Source: Mycobacterium sp. Root135
Lineage (GTDB): Bacteria > Actinomycetota > Actinomycetes > Mycobacteriales > Mycobacteriaceae
Length of the DNA stretch: 64,000 nucleotides
Direction: 5' to 3'
Assembly: GCF_001426545.1 (NCBI RefSeq)
Contig: NZ_LMEZ01000004.1
Span: 62,001 to 126,000 of the forward strand
Shown here: in pieces, positions 36,836 through 46,094 of the stretch
How positions within the stretch are numbered: position 1 is the stretch's first letter
How the letters are laid out: each line of letters begins with the position of its first letter
Notes under the pieces: model-generated
Seen by the model: only the letters and a program-made list of their open reading frames with translations
Database searches by the model: none
What the model was told of the DNA's origin: nothing
Made by a program: the position numbers and the translations under genes

Positions 36836-38241
36836 CTGTTCAGGACTTCGCACAAATTCTGCGCACTCGGTGGGTCGTCATCATCGGCACGATCGTCATC
36901 GCCGTGCTGGCCGCGGTCGGCTACTCCCAACTCGTGCCCAAGCAGTACGTGGCCTCGACGCGGCTGTTCGTGTCGACGACGTCGGACGGGACCAACACCC
37001 AGACCAACGACGGCGGTCTGTTCGCCCAACGCCGCGTCCTGTCCTACACCCAGCTCCTGACGAGCGAGATCCTCGCTCAGCGCACCGTGGACAAGCTCGG
37101 CCTCGACATGAGCGCCGCCGAGCTGCAGCACGAGATCACCGCCACCGCGCCGACGGACACGGTCCTCATCGACGTCACGGTGCGCGACACCTCCGCCGCC
37201 AGGGCCCGCGACATCGCCAACACGCTGTCCGACGAATTCGTCATCATGGCAGCCGGACTGGAGACTCCCGACCTTGGCGCTCGCCCCAACGCACGGGTGG
37301 TCGTCCAGCAGCGCGCCAACATCCCCGACACCCCGGTGGCGCCCAAGACGCTTCAACTCGTTGCGATCGCGGCAGTTGCAGGTGCGCTGATCGGCCTCCT
37401 CATCGCCATCGTCCGATACCTCCTGGACGACAGAATCAGAAACTCCGAGGCGCTCGAAAAGGCCACCGGCGTCGGCGAAATCGGCAACATCCCCGCCGAC
37501 GGGCAGCGGCAAGAGGGACCGCTGATCGCGTTCGGCGGCGATCGTCCCACGCTCGCCGACGCCTTTCGGGAGCTGCGGGTCAACCTGCAGGTCCTCCAGG
37601 TCGCCGACGGGCCCCGCGTCCTGCTAGTCGCGAGCCCGATGCCGCGCGAGGGCCGGTCGACGACGGCGGTCAATCTGGCGTTGGCGCTCGCCGAAACCGG
37701 CGGCGACGTCGTAGTGGTCGACGGTGACCTCCGACGTCCCCAGCTTGCCTCCTGCCTAGGCGTCGACGGTCAGGTCGGCCTGAGCACCGTTCTGACGGGC
37801 GCCGCAACCGTCGACGAAGCGCTGCAGGAGACCCGCTTTCCGCGCGTCTCGGTGATGGCGTCCGGAGTGGTGCCGGCCAATCCGACCGAACTACTCGGCT
37901 CCCAAGCCGCCAAGGAACTTCTGCGCGAACTGGGGGGTCGCTTCGCTTACGTCGTAGTCGACTCTCCGTCGCTGCTGGCGAAGGACGCGGCGCTTCTGGC
38001 GGGCAACGCGCACGGTGTGGTCGTCGTCGCCCGGTTCGGCCACACCACGGCCAAGCAACTCGTCCCGGCGATCACCGCGCTGACCCGGGCCGGGGCGCCC
38101 CTGCTCGGCTCGGTCATGACGATGACGCCGGCACCGAAGCGACGCTCGGCCGATTCCTACTACGCCAAGACCGCCCCTGCTCCGGGTGCACCTTCCGACC
38201 CGCCGGCAGCCCATGGGCGTCATAGTGGGCCCGAGAAGTAG
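36832..38241 (+). CDS. Wzz-type regulator fused to BY-kinase-like domain with altered Walker A
   Basis: The 469-residue paralogue of the protein at 3396 has the same layout: helix 1 near residues 15-35, Wzz part, helix 2 (VAIAAVAGALIGLLIAIV), and a kinase-like domain. Walker A reads PREGRSTTAVN: Arg275 stands at the position of Lys275 in the paralogue. Walker A' (VVVVDGDLRRP) is kept. Walker B is YVVVDSPSLL. The tail has only SYY instead of a Tyr-rich cluster. It may be a weak or dead kinase that still sets chain length. TTG 36832 has AAGGA 6 bases upstream and aligns with the paralogue start. Confidence 0.9.
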   Translation: MTVQDFAQILRTRWVVIIGTIVIAVLAAVGYSQLVPKQYVASTRLFVSTTSDGTNTQTNDGGLFAQRRVLSYTQLLTSEILAQRTVDKLGLDMSAAELQHEITATAPTDTVLIDVTVRDTSAARARDIANTLSDEFVIMAAGLETPDLGARPNARVVVQQRANIPDTPVAPKTLQLVAIAAVAGALIGLLIAIVRYLLDDRIRNSEALEKATGVGEIGNIPADGQRQEGPLIAFGGDRPTLADAFRELRVNLQVLQVADGPRVLLVASPMPREGRSTTAVNLALALAETGGDVVVVDGDLRRPQLASCLGVDGQVGLSTVLTGAATVDEALQETRFPRVSVMASGVVPANPTELLGSQAAKELLRELGGRFAYVVVDSPSLLAKDAALLAGNAHGVVVVARFGHTTAKQLVPAITALTRAGAPLLGSVMTMTPAPKRRSADSYYAKTAPAPGAPSDPPAAHGRHSGPEK

Positions 38242-38322
38242 TCGGGTCGACGCATCAACGGATCCGAACGACACCAGCCCGGGACTACGTTCGTAGCCGC
38301 CGCGCCGAAAGCCGAACTGGGA

Positions 38323-39630
38323 GTGAATTCTTCACCAGGTCGGCTGGCGTCGGCCCGCACGTTTCTGGCGGCGCCGACCCGGGTCGTCGCATCCGGGACG
38401 CCCACCGTTCGACAGAACCGGCGTGTGCTGGCGGCACTGATCATCGTGGCGATCGGGCTGGCCGTCGTGCCAGAAGTCATCACCCATCTCAACGTCAAGC
38501 ACACCCCCGACCTGCCGCCACTCGAGGACGAAGCCGCCTCGTCGAAATTCCCGCTCGCGCACCTTGCCAGCCTGGCGGGCTCGGCCCTGCTGCTCTTCTT
38601 CAGTTCGGTCGTCGCCGTCAAACGCGGCCACCCGAACCGGCACTTCGCCGGGGTGCTCGTCCTGCTACTCGCGGTGAACGTGCCCTATCTGATCAGCCCG
38701 GTGGTGCCCGCGCCGGCAGACCTCATCAAGGTCGTGCTGGCCAACACCATGGTCCTCGCCCTCTGGAACACCGGCGCCTCGATCACCCAGCTGAAGTGGC
38801 TACCGATCATCGTCAGTTGCATCGGCGTCTACTCGATCATCGGCGGCCTCGTCATCCCCGACTACATGATGTACAACGTCGTGTCGGTGAAGGCCATCGT
38901 TCCCGGGTGGGAATTGGCCGGCCCGTTTGGCCACGGCAACGTCCTCGGAATGTATTGCGCCGCAGCGTTTGCGCTGGTTCCACTGGTCGACGCAAACCGG
39001 TGGCGAGTCGTGTGCGCGACGATCATCTTCGCCACCGCCGTCCTGTCGGCGTCGCGGACGGCGGTGTTGGCCTGCCTGGTCGTCCTGATCTGGTGGGCGG
39101 CGTGCGCAGTCCGGCGCGTGATCTCCGTTCGGCTGGCGGGCACCGTCGGCGCCCTGACGGGGGCGACCGCCATGGTGGTCATCCCCTTCCTGCCTTGGGA
39201 TCCAAGCGCATTCACCGACAGAGCGGGGATCTGGGCGGCGAGCATCGTCGAGTGGGGAACGTCCCCGATCCTGGGGTTGGGCGTCAACTGGTTCATGACC
39301 GACGCCCAGTCGACGGGCAACGTCGCCGCCTGGGCTTACGTCGGCACCGGTCACAACCTCGCGATCGACACCCTGGTGAAGTCGGGTCTCGTCGGGTTCG
39401 CCCTGCTCGTGCCCGTCGTGCTCGGCGCTATCCTCGCGGCGCGCTCGCTGCGCGTCACCAGCCAGCAGATCGCCTGCTTCGGATTCCTGATGGGATTCTT
39501 CGTCGTCGCGACCACTGAGGCCGTGTGGGCCCTGCTGCCGAACGTGCAACTCTTTCCGATCAGCGGGATGGTGTTCGCGATGCTGATCCTGAATCGGCAC
39601 GGCGACCGCGCCGAGGAGCTCACGCCATGA
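38323..39630 (+). CDS. O-antigen ligase/Wzy-like polymerase
   Basis: The 435-residue membrane protein has about ten to twelve helices. The Wzy_C-type segment includes the conserved glycine/asparagine loop GPFGHGNVLGMYCA, the cytoplasmic-side Arg region SASRTAVLACLVVL, and the long extracytoplasmic loop before the last helices (GLGVNWFMTDAQ and GTGHNLAIDTLVKSG). The His-Asn in GHNLAID is typical of O-antigen ligase family proteins. It probably polymerises or ligates the repeat unit of cluster 2. It ends with an ATGA overlap onto the GT2 gene. Confidence 0.9.
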   Translation: MNSSPGRLASARTFLAAPTRVVASGTPTVRQNRRVLAALIIVAIGLAVVPEVITHLNVKHTPDLPPLEDEAASSKFPLAHLASLAGSALLLFFSSVVAVKRGHPNRHFAGVLVLLLAVNVPYLISPVVPAPADLIKVVLANTMVLALWNTGASITQLKWLPIIVSCIGVYSIIGGLVIPDYMMYNVVSVKAIVPGWELAGPFGHGNVLGMYCAAAFALVPLVDANRWRVVCATIIFATAVLSASRTAVLACLVVLIWWAACAVRRVISVRLAGTVGALTGATAMVVIPFLPWDPSAFTDRAGIWAASIVEWGTSPILGLGVNWFMTDAQSTGNVAAWAYVGTGHNLAIDTLVKSGLVGFALLVPVVLGAILAARSLRVTSQQIACFGFLMGFFVVATTEAVWALLPNVQLFPISGMVFAMLILNRHGDRAEELTP

Positions 39631-40520
39631 CCCCCGAGGTCAGCGTGGTCATTCCGACCATCGGCCGAGCGAGCCTGCGGAACGCGGTCGAGTCGGCCCT
39701 GCGGCAGACCTTTCCTCCGAAGGAGATCGTCGTCGTGCTGGACGCCGACTGCGAGCCTTCGCTGCCCGAGTCCCCCGCCGTAAGGGTGGTGCGTACGACG
39801 GGCGGGGTCGGTGCCAGCATGGCCAAACACATTGGCGTCCAGGCGGCTACGGGCAACGTGATCGCGCTGCTCGACGACGACGACGTGTGGCACGACGACA
39901 AACTCGAAGTGCAGCTGGCCGCCGCGCCGGCGGGTGACCAGTGGATCGTAGCGTCCCGGTTCCACGTGCACGTCGGCGACGACGAGCCGATCGTCGGGCC
40001 GCGCACCCCCATCACCCGCGACGAACGGGTGGCGCCCTTCCTGTTCGAGTTCCGCGAGCAGCGCGCGTACAACATGGTCCAGACGTCGACCCTGATCTTT
40101 CCCGCCGCGTTGACGCGGACGGTGCCCATGTCAGTGGCCGCAGGCTCGATTCACGACGACCCCAAATGGCTGATCGAAGTCCGGCGCGCCTTCCCGGACC
40201 TGCCGATCATCCAGGTGCCCGAGCCACTCGTCGACGTCATATGGACCGCGGGATCACTGTCCCGCTCCGGGGTGGACCGCAGCCAAGAGCTGATCGACTG
40301 GGGCATCCGCGAACTCGCCGACGAGTCGAAGCGCGTGCGGGGTGACTACCTGTTGACCTCGCCGGTCGGCTCGGCCCTGGGGGCCGGTTCCGTTGGCGGC
40401 GTTGCCCGTTCGATTGTCGCCGCCGTGCGGTGTGGGCGCCCTGGCCCGTTGGCGTGGGCCAGCGTCACCAAGTCGATCCTGAAATTGGGCCGGGGACGGC
40501 TCAGGGCCGTGTTCCGCTGA
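39627..40520 (+). CDS. Glycosyltransferase family 2 protein
   Basis: The 297-residue GT-A enzyme starts SVVIPTIGRASLRNAVESAL, has the nucleotide-sugar and metal motif IALLDDDDVW near residue 90, and a further acidic motif (GSIHDDPKWL) in the acceptor region. It has no membrane helix, so it acts at the cytoplasmic face on lipid-linked sugar. ATG 39627 overlaps the upstream stop as ATGA, and its own stop overlaps the flippase start (TGATG). Donor sugar unknown. Confidence 0.93.
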   Translation: MTPEVSVVIPTIGRASLRNAVESALRQTFPPKEIVVVLDADCEPSLPESPAVRVVRTTGGVGASMAKHIGVQAATGNVIALLDDDDVWHDDKLEVQLAAAPAGDQWIVASRFHVHVGDDEPIVGPRTPITRDERVAPFLFEFREQRAYNMVQTSTLIFPAALTRTVPMSVAAGSIHDDPKWLIEVRRAFPDLPIIQVPEPLVDVIWTAGSLSRSGVDRSQELIDWGIRELADESKRVRGDYLLTSPVGSALGAGSVGGVARSIVAAVRCGRPGPLAWASVTKSILKLGRGRLRAVFR

Positions 40521-42028
40521 TGTCCCCCAGCTTCGTCCGCAACACCCTCCTCGGCTTCGGTTCCGGCGCCTCCGTCGCACTCGCCGGTTTCATCGGCAAC
40601 GCGATCACGGCCCGACTCCTCGGACCCGACCAGCTCGGAGTGCTCGCCTACGTGGTGTGGTGCGTGACGCTGGCCTCGATGTTGGCCGGCCTCGGCATCA
40701 GCATCGTTCAGCAACGGTTCATCCCGAACCTTCGGGCCGAGGGCCGAAATGCCGAAGCGGACGGGCTGGTTGGCGCCACCACCCGGTGGTCGGTCGGTGC
40801 CGCCGTCATCGGGGCGTTGCTGTTGTTCGCTTACCTGTTCTGGCCGGGACGCAGCGCGACCGACGGCGCGTCCGCCTCGTCCCACGACGTGGTGATCGCG
40901 CTCGCAGTGACGTGGTTCATCTGCTGGAAGCTCGCCGACCTCTACCTGTTCTATCTGCGAGGCGAGCAGCGATTCGGTGAACTCGCCCGCCTCTCCGGCG
41001 TCTCGGCGCTGCTCAAGCTGGTGGTGATCGGGCTCGGCGCCTGGCTGTTCGGCATTCCCGGCGCACTCGCCGGTTACGTCGCGGGTAACCTCCTGCCGGC
41101 AGCAAGGGCCTTCGGGCTGCTGCGCACCAAACCCGCGGTAAGCCAGGATCTTCGGCGTCAGGTCATCAGGTTTGCCCTGCCCAGCTGGGCGACCGCGGTG
41201 ATCGGCGGCCTGGTGTTCGGCCGGACGGAGATCGTCTTCCTCCAGCACTACACCGGCCTCGCCGCCGTCGGCCTGTTCGCGGCGGCGGCGACCATCGCCG
41301 AAGTGGCGGTGCAGCTACCGCCCCTGCTGCTGTCCGCGCTGCTCCCCCGGTTCAGCGAGCAATTCGGGCTCGGCGCGCACGAACACATGCAACGGCTGTA
41401 CCGCACGATCACCGCACTACTGGCAGTGGTAATCCTGCCGCTGTGCCTCGGCCTCGCGGCGATCGCTCCCGTACTGGTGCCCGCGTTCTTCGGGGCGGAG
41501 TTCACCGACGCCGGCCCCGTGGCGTCGGTTCTGCTGATCGCCGCGGCGGTCAGCAGCCTCGGCGTCACCACGTTCTATCTGCTGCAGAGCATGGGTAAGA
41601 CCGGGTTCCTGCTGGTGTCCAACGGGATTGGCCTGGTGGGCACGGTGGCCCTCGGCTTCCTCCTGGTTCCCCACTTCGGACTGATGGGCGCCGCCTGGTC
41701 GCGAGGGGTGGTTCAGGTGATGGTCGTCCTCATCGAAACCTGGTACGTGACACGACGGTTGGGCATCTCCCCGCCGTACCGGGCCTTGGGCGCCATCACG
41801 TTGGCCGCCGTGGCACAGGGCGCGGTCGCCTACGCCATTGGTGCGGAGTTGGGCGGGGCGGTGTCGCTGTTGGTGTCGCTTCCCGCGGCGATCGTCGTGT
41901 ATTTGATCGTCCTGCGGCTGCTCTCGGTCGCGCGACTGATCGACCCGGAGCTGATGAGCCGCCTCGTCGGGAAGGTGCCGCAGCGGTTCAGGCCGCTGAC
42001 CCGACGCCTCCTGAACGTCCCGGACTGA
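40520..42028 (+). CDS. Polysaccharide flippase (Wzx-like)
   Basis: The 502-residue protein has about 14 membrane helices, starting with FVRNTLLGFGSGASVALAGFIGNAITARLLGPDQLGVLAY condensed into the Polysacc_synt N-terminal pattern (ARLLGPDQLG). It should flip the lipid-linked repeat unit of cluster 2. ATG 40520 shares one base with the stop of the GT2 gene. It is the last gene of the rightward arm and converges on the glycoside-hydrolase gene with 3 bases between stops. Confidence 0.92.
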   Translation: MSPSFVRNTLLGFGSGASVALAGFIGNAITARLLGPDQLGVLAYVVWCVTLASMLAGLGISIVQQRFIPNLRAEGRNAEADGLVGATTRWSVGAAVIGALLLFAYLFWPGRSATDGASASSHDVVIALAVTWFICWKLADLYLFYLRGEQRFGELARLSGVSALLKLVVIGLGAWLFGIPGALAGYVAGNLLPAARAFGLLRTKPAVSQDLRRQVIRFALPSWATAVIGGLVFGRTEIVFLQHYTGLAAVGLFAAAATIAEVAVQLPPLLLSALLPRFSEQFGLGAHEHMQRLYRTITALLAVVILPLCLGLAAIAPVLVPAFFGAEFTDAGPVASVLLIAAAVSSLGVTTFYLLQSMGKTGFLLVSNGIGLVGTVALGFLLVPHFGLMGAAWSRGVVQVMVVLIETWYVTRRLGISPPYRALGAITLAAVAQGAVAYAIGAELGGAVSLLVSLPAAIVVYLIVLRLLSVARLIDPELMSRLVGKVPQRFRPLTRRLLNVPD

Positions 42029-42031
42029 CCG

Positions 42032-43102
42032 TCACTCCTTCTCGTCGTCGGTCAACGCGATGGCCGCCGGCTTGAGGGACAGGTCCTCGCGGAGGACGCC
42101 GAAGTTCTCCTCGATCTCGGTCGGATTGGTTCCCCCGTCGACCAATTCGTAGTAGATCAGCGGTCCGGCCCACTCCCAGCCGAGGACTTGGTCGTGCGCC
42201 TGCACCAGCGCCTTTGCCTGGTCGGCCTCCGACACCGCGTTCGGTCCGGTTCCGGTGGGCGCCCCGAACTCGGTGACCCAGATCTTCTTGTCGCCGTCGT
42301 CGTGTTTGACCATCACCCCGTGCAGCGCGGGTAGGTCGGCGAACCCGCCGATGATGTTCTTCGGGCTCGCGTCCATCGGCAGCCCAGGAAAGCTGTACGG
42401 GTGGACGGCAATCGCGTCGGCGAGTTGCGCCGTGCCGTTGGCGTAGAGCCGTTCCAAATAGTCCGTGGGGGTCACGCCCGCCTCGGGGCCGGCGTACCAC
42501 GGAGCCAGCCCACCGATCAGCAGGGTGGCTTTCGGGTCGACGCTGCGAATGGCCGATGCCGCCGCCCGGAACAGTCCGCCGTACTCGTCGGGGTTGGGTG
42601 CCGGCGGCCAGAATTTGGTGCTGTTGGGTTCGTTCCAGATCTCCCACCCACCCACGCCGCGAGGTGCGTAGCGCTCGGCGGCGAGCCGTGCGAAGTCGGC
42701 GAAGTCGGAGATCTGGTCGGGCCTAAGGTGGCTGGCCTTGGCCGCGGGTTCGGCACCGGGGTCGGCGGCGACCGCGCGTGTCCACGCCGGGCTGAACGCC
42801 ACGACGATCAGCACCTTCATGCCGTGAGCGGTGGCCGCGTCGACCAGTGTGTCGGGGTAGGTCCAATCGAACTGTCCCCGGCCGGGTTCCACCACCGACC
42901 AGTCGACGTCCACCCGCACCCAGGTCACGTGCATGTCCGCCATGAGGTCGAACTGCCGGGAGAGGGACGCCGCGTCCGCACCGCGCAAATGCACCGTCAT
43001 CCCGGTCTCGACCTTCGGCGGTGCCGCCTGGCACGACACCATGGCGACGCCGACCACCAGCACCGACACCACCTGCGCCAGCCGTCGCCGCCACGTCGTC
43101 AC
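42032..43102 (-). CDS. Glycoside-hydrolase (clan A TIM-barrel) lipoprotein
   Basis: The 356-residue product has a lipoprotein signal (VLVVGVAMVSCQA, lipobox Cys near residue 24) and a TIM-barrel hydrolase. The acid/base Glu is in WEIWNEPN and the nucleophile Glu in WVTEFGAPT, the spacing of GH5/GH39-type enzymes. Sugar-ring binding is suggested by FSPAWTR and HPYSFPG. It probably trims or releases the EPS outside the membrane. GTG 43102 overlaps the upstream GT2 stop as GTGA, so it belongs to the leftward glycosyltransferase operon. Confidence 0.9.
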   Translation of the reverse strand: MTTWRRRLAQVVSVLVVGVAMVSCQAAPPKVETGMTVHLRGADAASLSRQFDLMADMHVTWVRVDVDWSVVEPGRGQFDWTYPDTLVDAATAHGMKVLIVVAFSPAWTRAVAADPGAEPAAKASHLRPDQISDFADFARLAAERYAPRGVGGWEIWNEPNSTKFWPPAPNPDEYGGLFRAAASAIRSVDPKATLLIGGLAPWYAGPEAGVTPTDYLERLYANGTAQLADAIAVHPYSFPGLPMDASPKNIIGGFADLPALHGVMVKHDDGDKKIWVTEFGAPTGTGPNAVSEADQAKALVQAHDQVLGWEWAGPLIYYELVDGGTNPTEIEENFGVLREDLSLKPAAIALTDDEKE

Positions 43103-43980
43103 CGGACGACGGCCCGGTGATCCCGATCGCCGCCGGCCACGCGCCCGAGCACCCCTTCGGCACGGCCGACCATGAGCGCCAACCCATCTCGCGGCCGGAA
43201 CTTGTCGCGCTTCAGCAGCGGCGCCAGCGCGGCGCCGAAGACGTGCCGAAACTTGTCCCAGGCCGGATAGTCCCAGCTGCGGTACACATAACCGCTACCG
43301 CGCCCGTAGAAGCGGATCTTGCGGCGGCGTTCCCTCGGCGTCAGGTGGGAGAACTCGGTGTGCGCGCGCACCTCGATGTCGGGAATCCACTCGACGGCGA
43401 AGGCGTCCAGGAGTGACATGCGGAGCAGTAGGTCGGTGCCCTCCCCCGCCTGCCATGGTGTGTCCGCACCCGATCCCAGCGCGGGGCTGAACCGGCCAGC
43501 CTGGTAGAACGCGTAGCGCTCGAATAACGTGGCCGGCTCGATCGCTCCCCACACGTTGCGCTTCGTCAACGGAGAACCCGGGGCCGGCAGCGCATTTCGA
43601 ACACCCTCGCGGTCGACCAGCTGCACCGCACACGCCGTCACCTGGGGCGTGGCATAGCGGCCGACGCGTTCCAGGAAGTCGTCGGCGACGCGGCTGGTGT
43701 CGTTGGGGAAGTAGAGCCAGTCGACGTCGTCGCCGAGCAGCGCGGCAGCGGCGTTGCGGCCGTTGGAGATTCCGCGTGGACTGACGACGGTGCTGATCGC
43801 CAACGTGTCGGCGAACGACTTCACGAGTGTGTCGAGCTCGCCGGCGGCGCTCGGATCGTGGTGTGCGATCGCGACCGCGTGCGGCGGTCGGGTCTGTCGG
43901 GACAGGTCGCCGAGCAATTGACGAAGGTCGTCCCAGCGGCCGACGGTGGTGACCGCGATGCCAATCCTCGGATGGGTCAC
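43099..43980 (-). CDS. Glycosyltransferase family 2-like protein
   Basis: The 293-residue protein begins with IGIAVTTVGRWDDLRQLLGD and has GRNAAAALLGDDVDWLYFPN, where the usual DxD is replaced by a Asp/Asn form (PNDTS). A Trp/Glu-containing acceptor region (WQAGEGTDLLLRM) follows. GTG 43980 overlaps the stop of the upstream GT4 as GTGA. A much longer frame upstream lies inside that GT4 gene and was not used. It acts in EPS repeat-unit synthesis; sugar unknown. Confidence 0.85.
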   Translation of the reverse strand: MTHPRIGIAVTTVGRWDDLRQLLGDLSRQTRPPHAVAIAHHDPSAAGELDTLVKSFADTLAISTVVSPRGISNGRNAAAALLGDDVDWLYFPNDTSRVADDFLERVGRYATPQVTACAVQLVDREGVRNALPAPGSPLTKRNVWGAIEPATLFERYAFYQAGRFSPALGSGADTPWQAGEGTDLLLRMSLLDAFAVEWIPDIEVRAHTEFSHLTPRERRRKIRFYGRGSGYVYRSWDYPAWDKFRHVFGAALAPLLKRDKFRPRDGLALMVGRAEGVLGRVAGGDRDHRAVVR

Positions 43981-45113
43981 GTTGATGCTCCGGCCAGTTC
44001 GGCGCAGATGGCCTCGGCGGCCGCGGTGAGCGAGATGCCCGACTGCCGTTGCGTGACACGCGCCCGACCGCGGTCGGCAAGGTCGGCCCGGGCGGCGTCG
44101 TCGGTGCAGTACGTGCGCAGCAGCTCGCCAAGCGCGCGGTGATCCTGGGGGCCGAAGTATTCGGCCCCGTCGCCGCACGTCTCCCGCAGCGAGGGGATGT
44201 CCGAGGCGAGGACGGCGGTATGCGAGGCCATCGCCTCCAGCGGCGGCAGCCCGACCCCCTCGTACAGCGACGGCATCACGAGCAGGTCCGCACCGGCGAC
44301 CAGCGCACGCAAGGCCGCGAAGTCGACCCGCCCGACGATCCGCACCCGGTCCGCCTGGTCGCCGGCAAGCTGGTCGACCCGGGCATCCGAGTTCTTGACC
44401 AACGCACCCCCGCCGGCGATCACCAGGTTCTGCGGCAGTCCCTGCGCGACCTCGCCGAACGCCTTGAGCAACACCGTCAAGTTCTTGTGCCACTTGGTGT
44501 TTCCGACGTAGAGCACGTATCGCCCCGGCACCGGCGACGCGGCGGGGTCGACCGGGGCAAACCACGCTTCGTCTACTGCGAGGGGCGTCACCGTCACCGG
44601 CGCGTTCGGAGCCACCGCCGACAACGACGCGGCGGTCGAGTGCGACGGGGTGAAGATCCTGGTGGCCCTGCGCACGTCGGCCTTCAGCATGGTGCGCGCG
44701 TAGGCCCGGAACGCCGAATTCTGGCCGGTGACATGACCCGCCTGCACGTGCAGCAGATCGTGCACCGTCACGAAGAGTCGTGTGCGCCGGTTGCGCGGGC
44801 GCAGCAGTGTAAGCGGAAAGGGGTAGTGCGGCACCCACATCGCCCGGGGTCGGATGGCTTTCAGCGCGACGTCCCAGGCTCGCTGCTCGTCCCTGGAGTA
44901 CATCGGCGCGTTCACCGGACGGGACTCGACGACCACGGTGGTCGACCGCAGTTCTGGCATCTTGTCCCGGTCGACGAGCACGGCCAGGGCCAACCCCCGT
45001 TCGGCGAAGACGTACTCCAGATGCGGCAATTCGGTACTGATGTACGTGCCGATCCCACTCTGGCGGATGTGTCGGGCGTCGAACAGCAGGTCGACCCGAG
45101 CGTGCCCAGCTAT
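43977..45113 (-). CDS. Glycosyltransferase family 4 protein, start codon unclear
   Basis: The protein (about 370-378 residues) starts its fold at LLFDARHIRQSGIGTYIST and has the C-terminal donor site LLVMPSLYEGVGLPPLEAMA, typical GT4 (WbaZ/mtfB-like). No ATG, GTG or TTG lies between the epimerase stop and the first conserved strand. The choices are ATA 45113, which forms ATAG with the stop of the epimerase and follows AGGGGCGG; CTG 45089; or TTG 45200, which would overlap the epimerase by about 90 bases. I list the first because all other junctions in this operon have 4-base overlaps. Confidence 0.85.
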   Translation of the reverse strand: MAGHARVDLLFDARHIRQSGIGTYISTELPHLEYVFAERGLALAVLVDRDKMPELRSTTVVVESRPVNAPMYSRDEQRAWDVALKAIRPRAMWVPHYPFPLTLLRPRNRRTRLFVTVHDLLHVQAGHVTGQNSAFRAYARTMLKADVRRATRIFTPSHSTAASLSAVAPNAPVTVTPLAVDEAWFAPVDPAASPVPGRYVLYVGNTKWHKNLTVLLKAFGEVAQGLPQNLVIAGGGALVKNSDARVDQLAGDQADRVRIVGRVDFAALRALVAGADLLVMPSLYEGVGLPPLEAMASHTAVLASDIPSLRETCGDGAEYFGPQDHRALGELLRTYCTDDAARADLADRGRARVTQRQSGISLTAAAEAICAELAGAST

Positions 45114-46063
45114 GTCAGCCGCCCCTGCAGGTCCGGCAGGAAGTCGGGGGTGGCCCAGGTCCGTTCGAGGGTGGAGTCGACGTCGTTGGCCGGGGCCCAC
45201 CCGAAGACGTCCCTGATGCGAGAGATGTCGGCACCCAGGAACGGGCGGTCGACCGCCCGCATGCGCTTCGGATCTTGGCGCACCTCGAACGTCAAGCCCA
45301 GCACCGACCGCATGCGTCCGAGGATGTCGTCAACCGAATACTGCTGGCCGCTACCGAGGTTCACCACCTCGCACGCCACCCCGGGCGGGTTCGTGCCAAT
45401 CGCGACCGCGGCAAATCCGGCCGCGGCGTCCCGAACGTCGATGTAGTCCCGCTTGGGCCACGTGTTGCCGAGGTCGATCGACGTCGCCCCCTCGCGCAAC
45501 TGGGCGATGATCGCGGGCAGCAGATGGGGGTTTGTCTCACCGGGACCGATCACGTTGAACAGGCGCACGATTCCGCATGACAGGCCGTGGTCCGCGGCGA
45601 ACGCGCGCACGTAGGCCTCGCCCTGCAGCTTGGTGATGCCGTAGATGTCGGCCGGCTTCAACGACGACACCAGCTCCTGATGCGGCGCCTCGTCGGGCTC
45701 GTAGACCGCACCACTGCTGGCGAAGACGAAGCGGGTCCCGGGCGGGCAGGCCGCCAGCACGTTCACGGTGCCTACGACGTTGGTCGAAACCGCGAGCGGT
45801 GGATCGGCGTCGCATTCCGGGATGTAGTGGATCGCCGCCAGATGTATCACCGCGTCGGGCCGAAATTCCTCGACCACCCCGCGAATCGCCGCGGCGTCGC
45901 GAATGTCGACTTGGCTCAAGCGAACCCCGTCAGGTGGACTCGCGAGCCAGTCGGGCATGCCGTAACGCAGGCGGTCGGCCACCAACACCTCGGCCTTGGG
46001 CTGCAGGGTGCGCACCAGCTCCCTGCCGACGAAGCCGGCACCACCGGTCACCACTATGCGCAT
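45110..46063 (-). CDS. NAD-dependent epimerase/dehydratase (extended SDR)
   Basis: The 317-residue enzyme starts MRIVVTGGAGFVGRELVRTL (NAD site), has VFASSGAVYEP with the catalytic Ser, and DIYGITKLQGE with the catalytic Tyr and Lys. RLFNVIGPGETNPHLLP is typical of nucleotide-sugar SDRs of the UDP-glucose 4-epimerase/GDP-6-deoxy-sugar group; exact reaction unknown. ATG 46063 follows GAGGAG. It is the second gene of the leftward arm. Confidence 0.9.
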   Translation of the reverse strand: MRIVVTGGAGFVGRELVRTLQPKAEVLVADRLRYGMPDWLASPPDGVRLSQVDIRDAAAIRGVVEEFRPDAVIHLAAIHYIPECDADPPLAVSTNVVGTVNVLAACPPGTRFVFASSGAVYEPDEAPHQELVSSLKPADIYGITKLQGEAYVRAFAADHGLSCGIVRLFNVIGPGETNPHLLPAIIAQLREGATSIDLGNTWPKRDYIDVRDAAAGFAAVAIGTNPPGVACEVVNLGSGQQYSVDDILGRMRSVLGLTFEVRQDPKRMRAVDRPFLGADISRIRDVFGWAPANDVDSTLERTWATPDFLPDLQGRLT

Positions 46064-46094
46064 GGGCACTCCTCGAATCGTTTTCCGTCACAGG

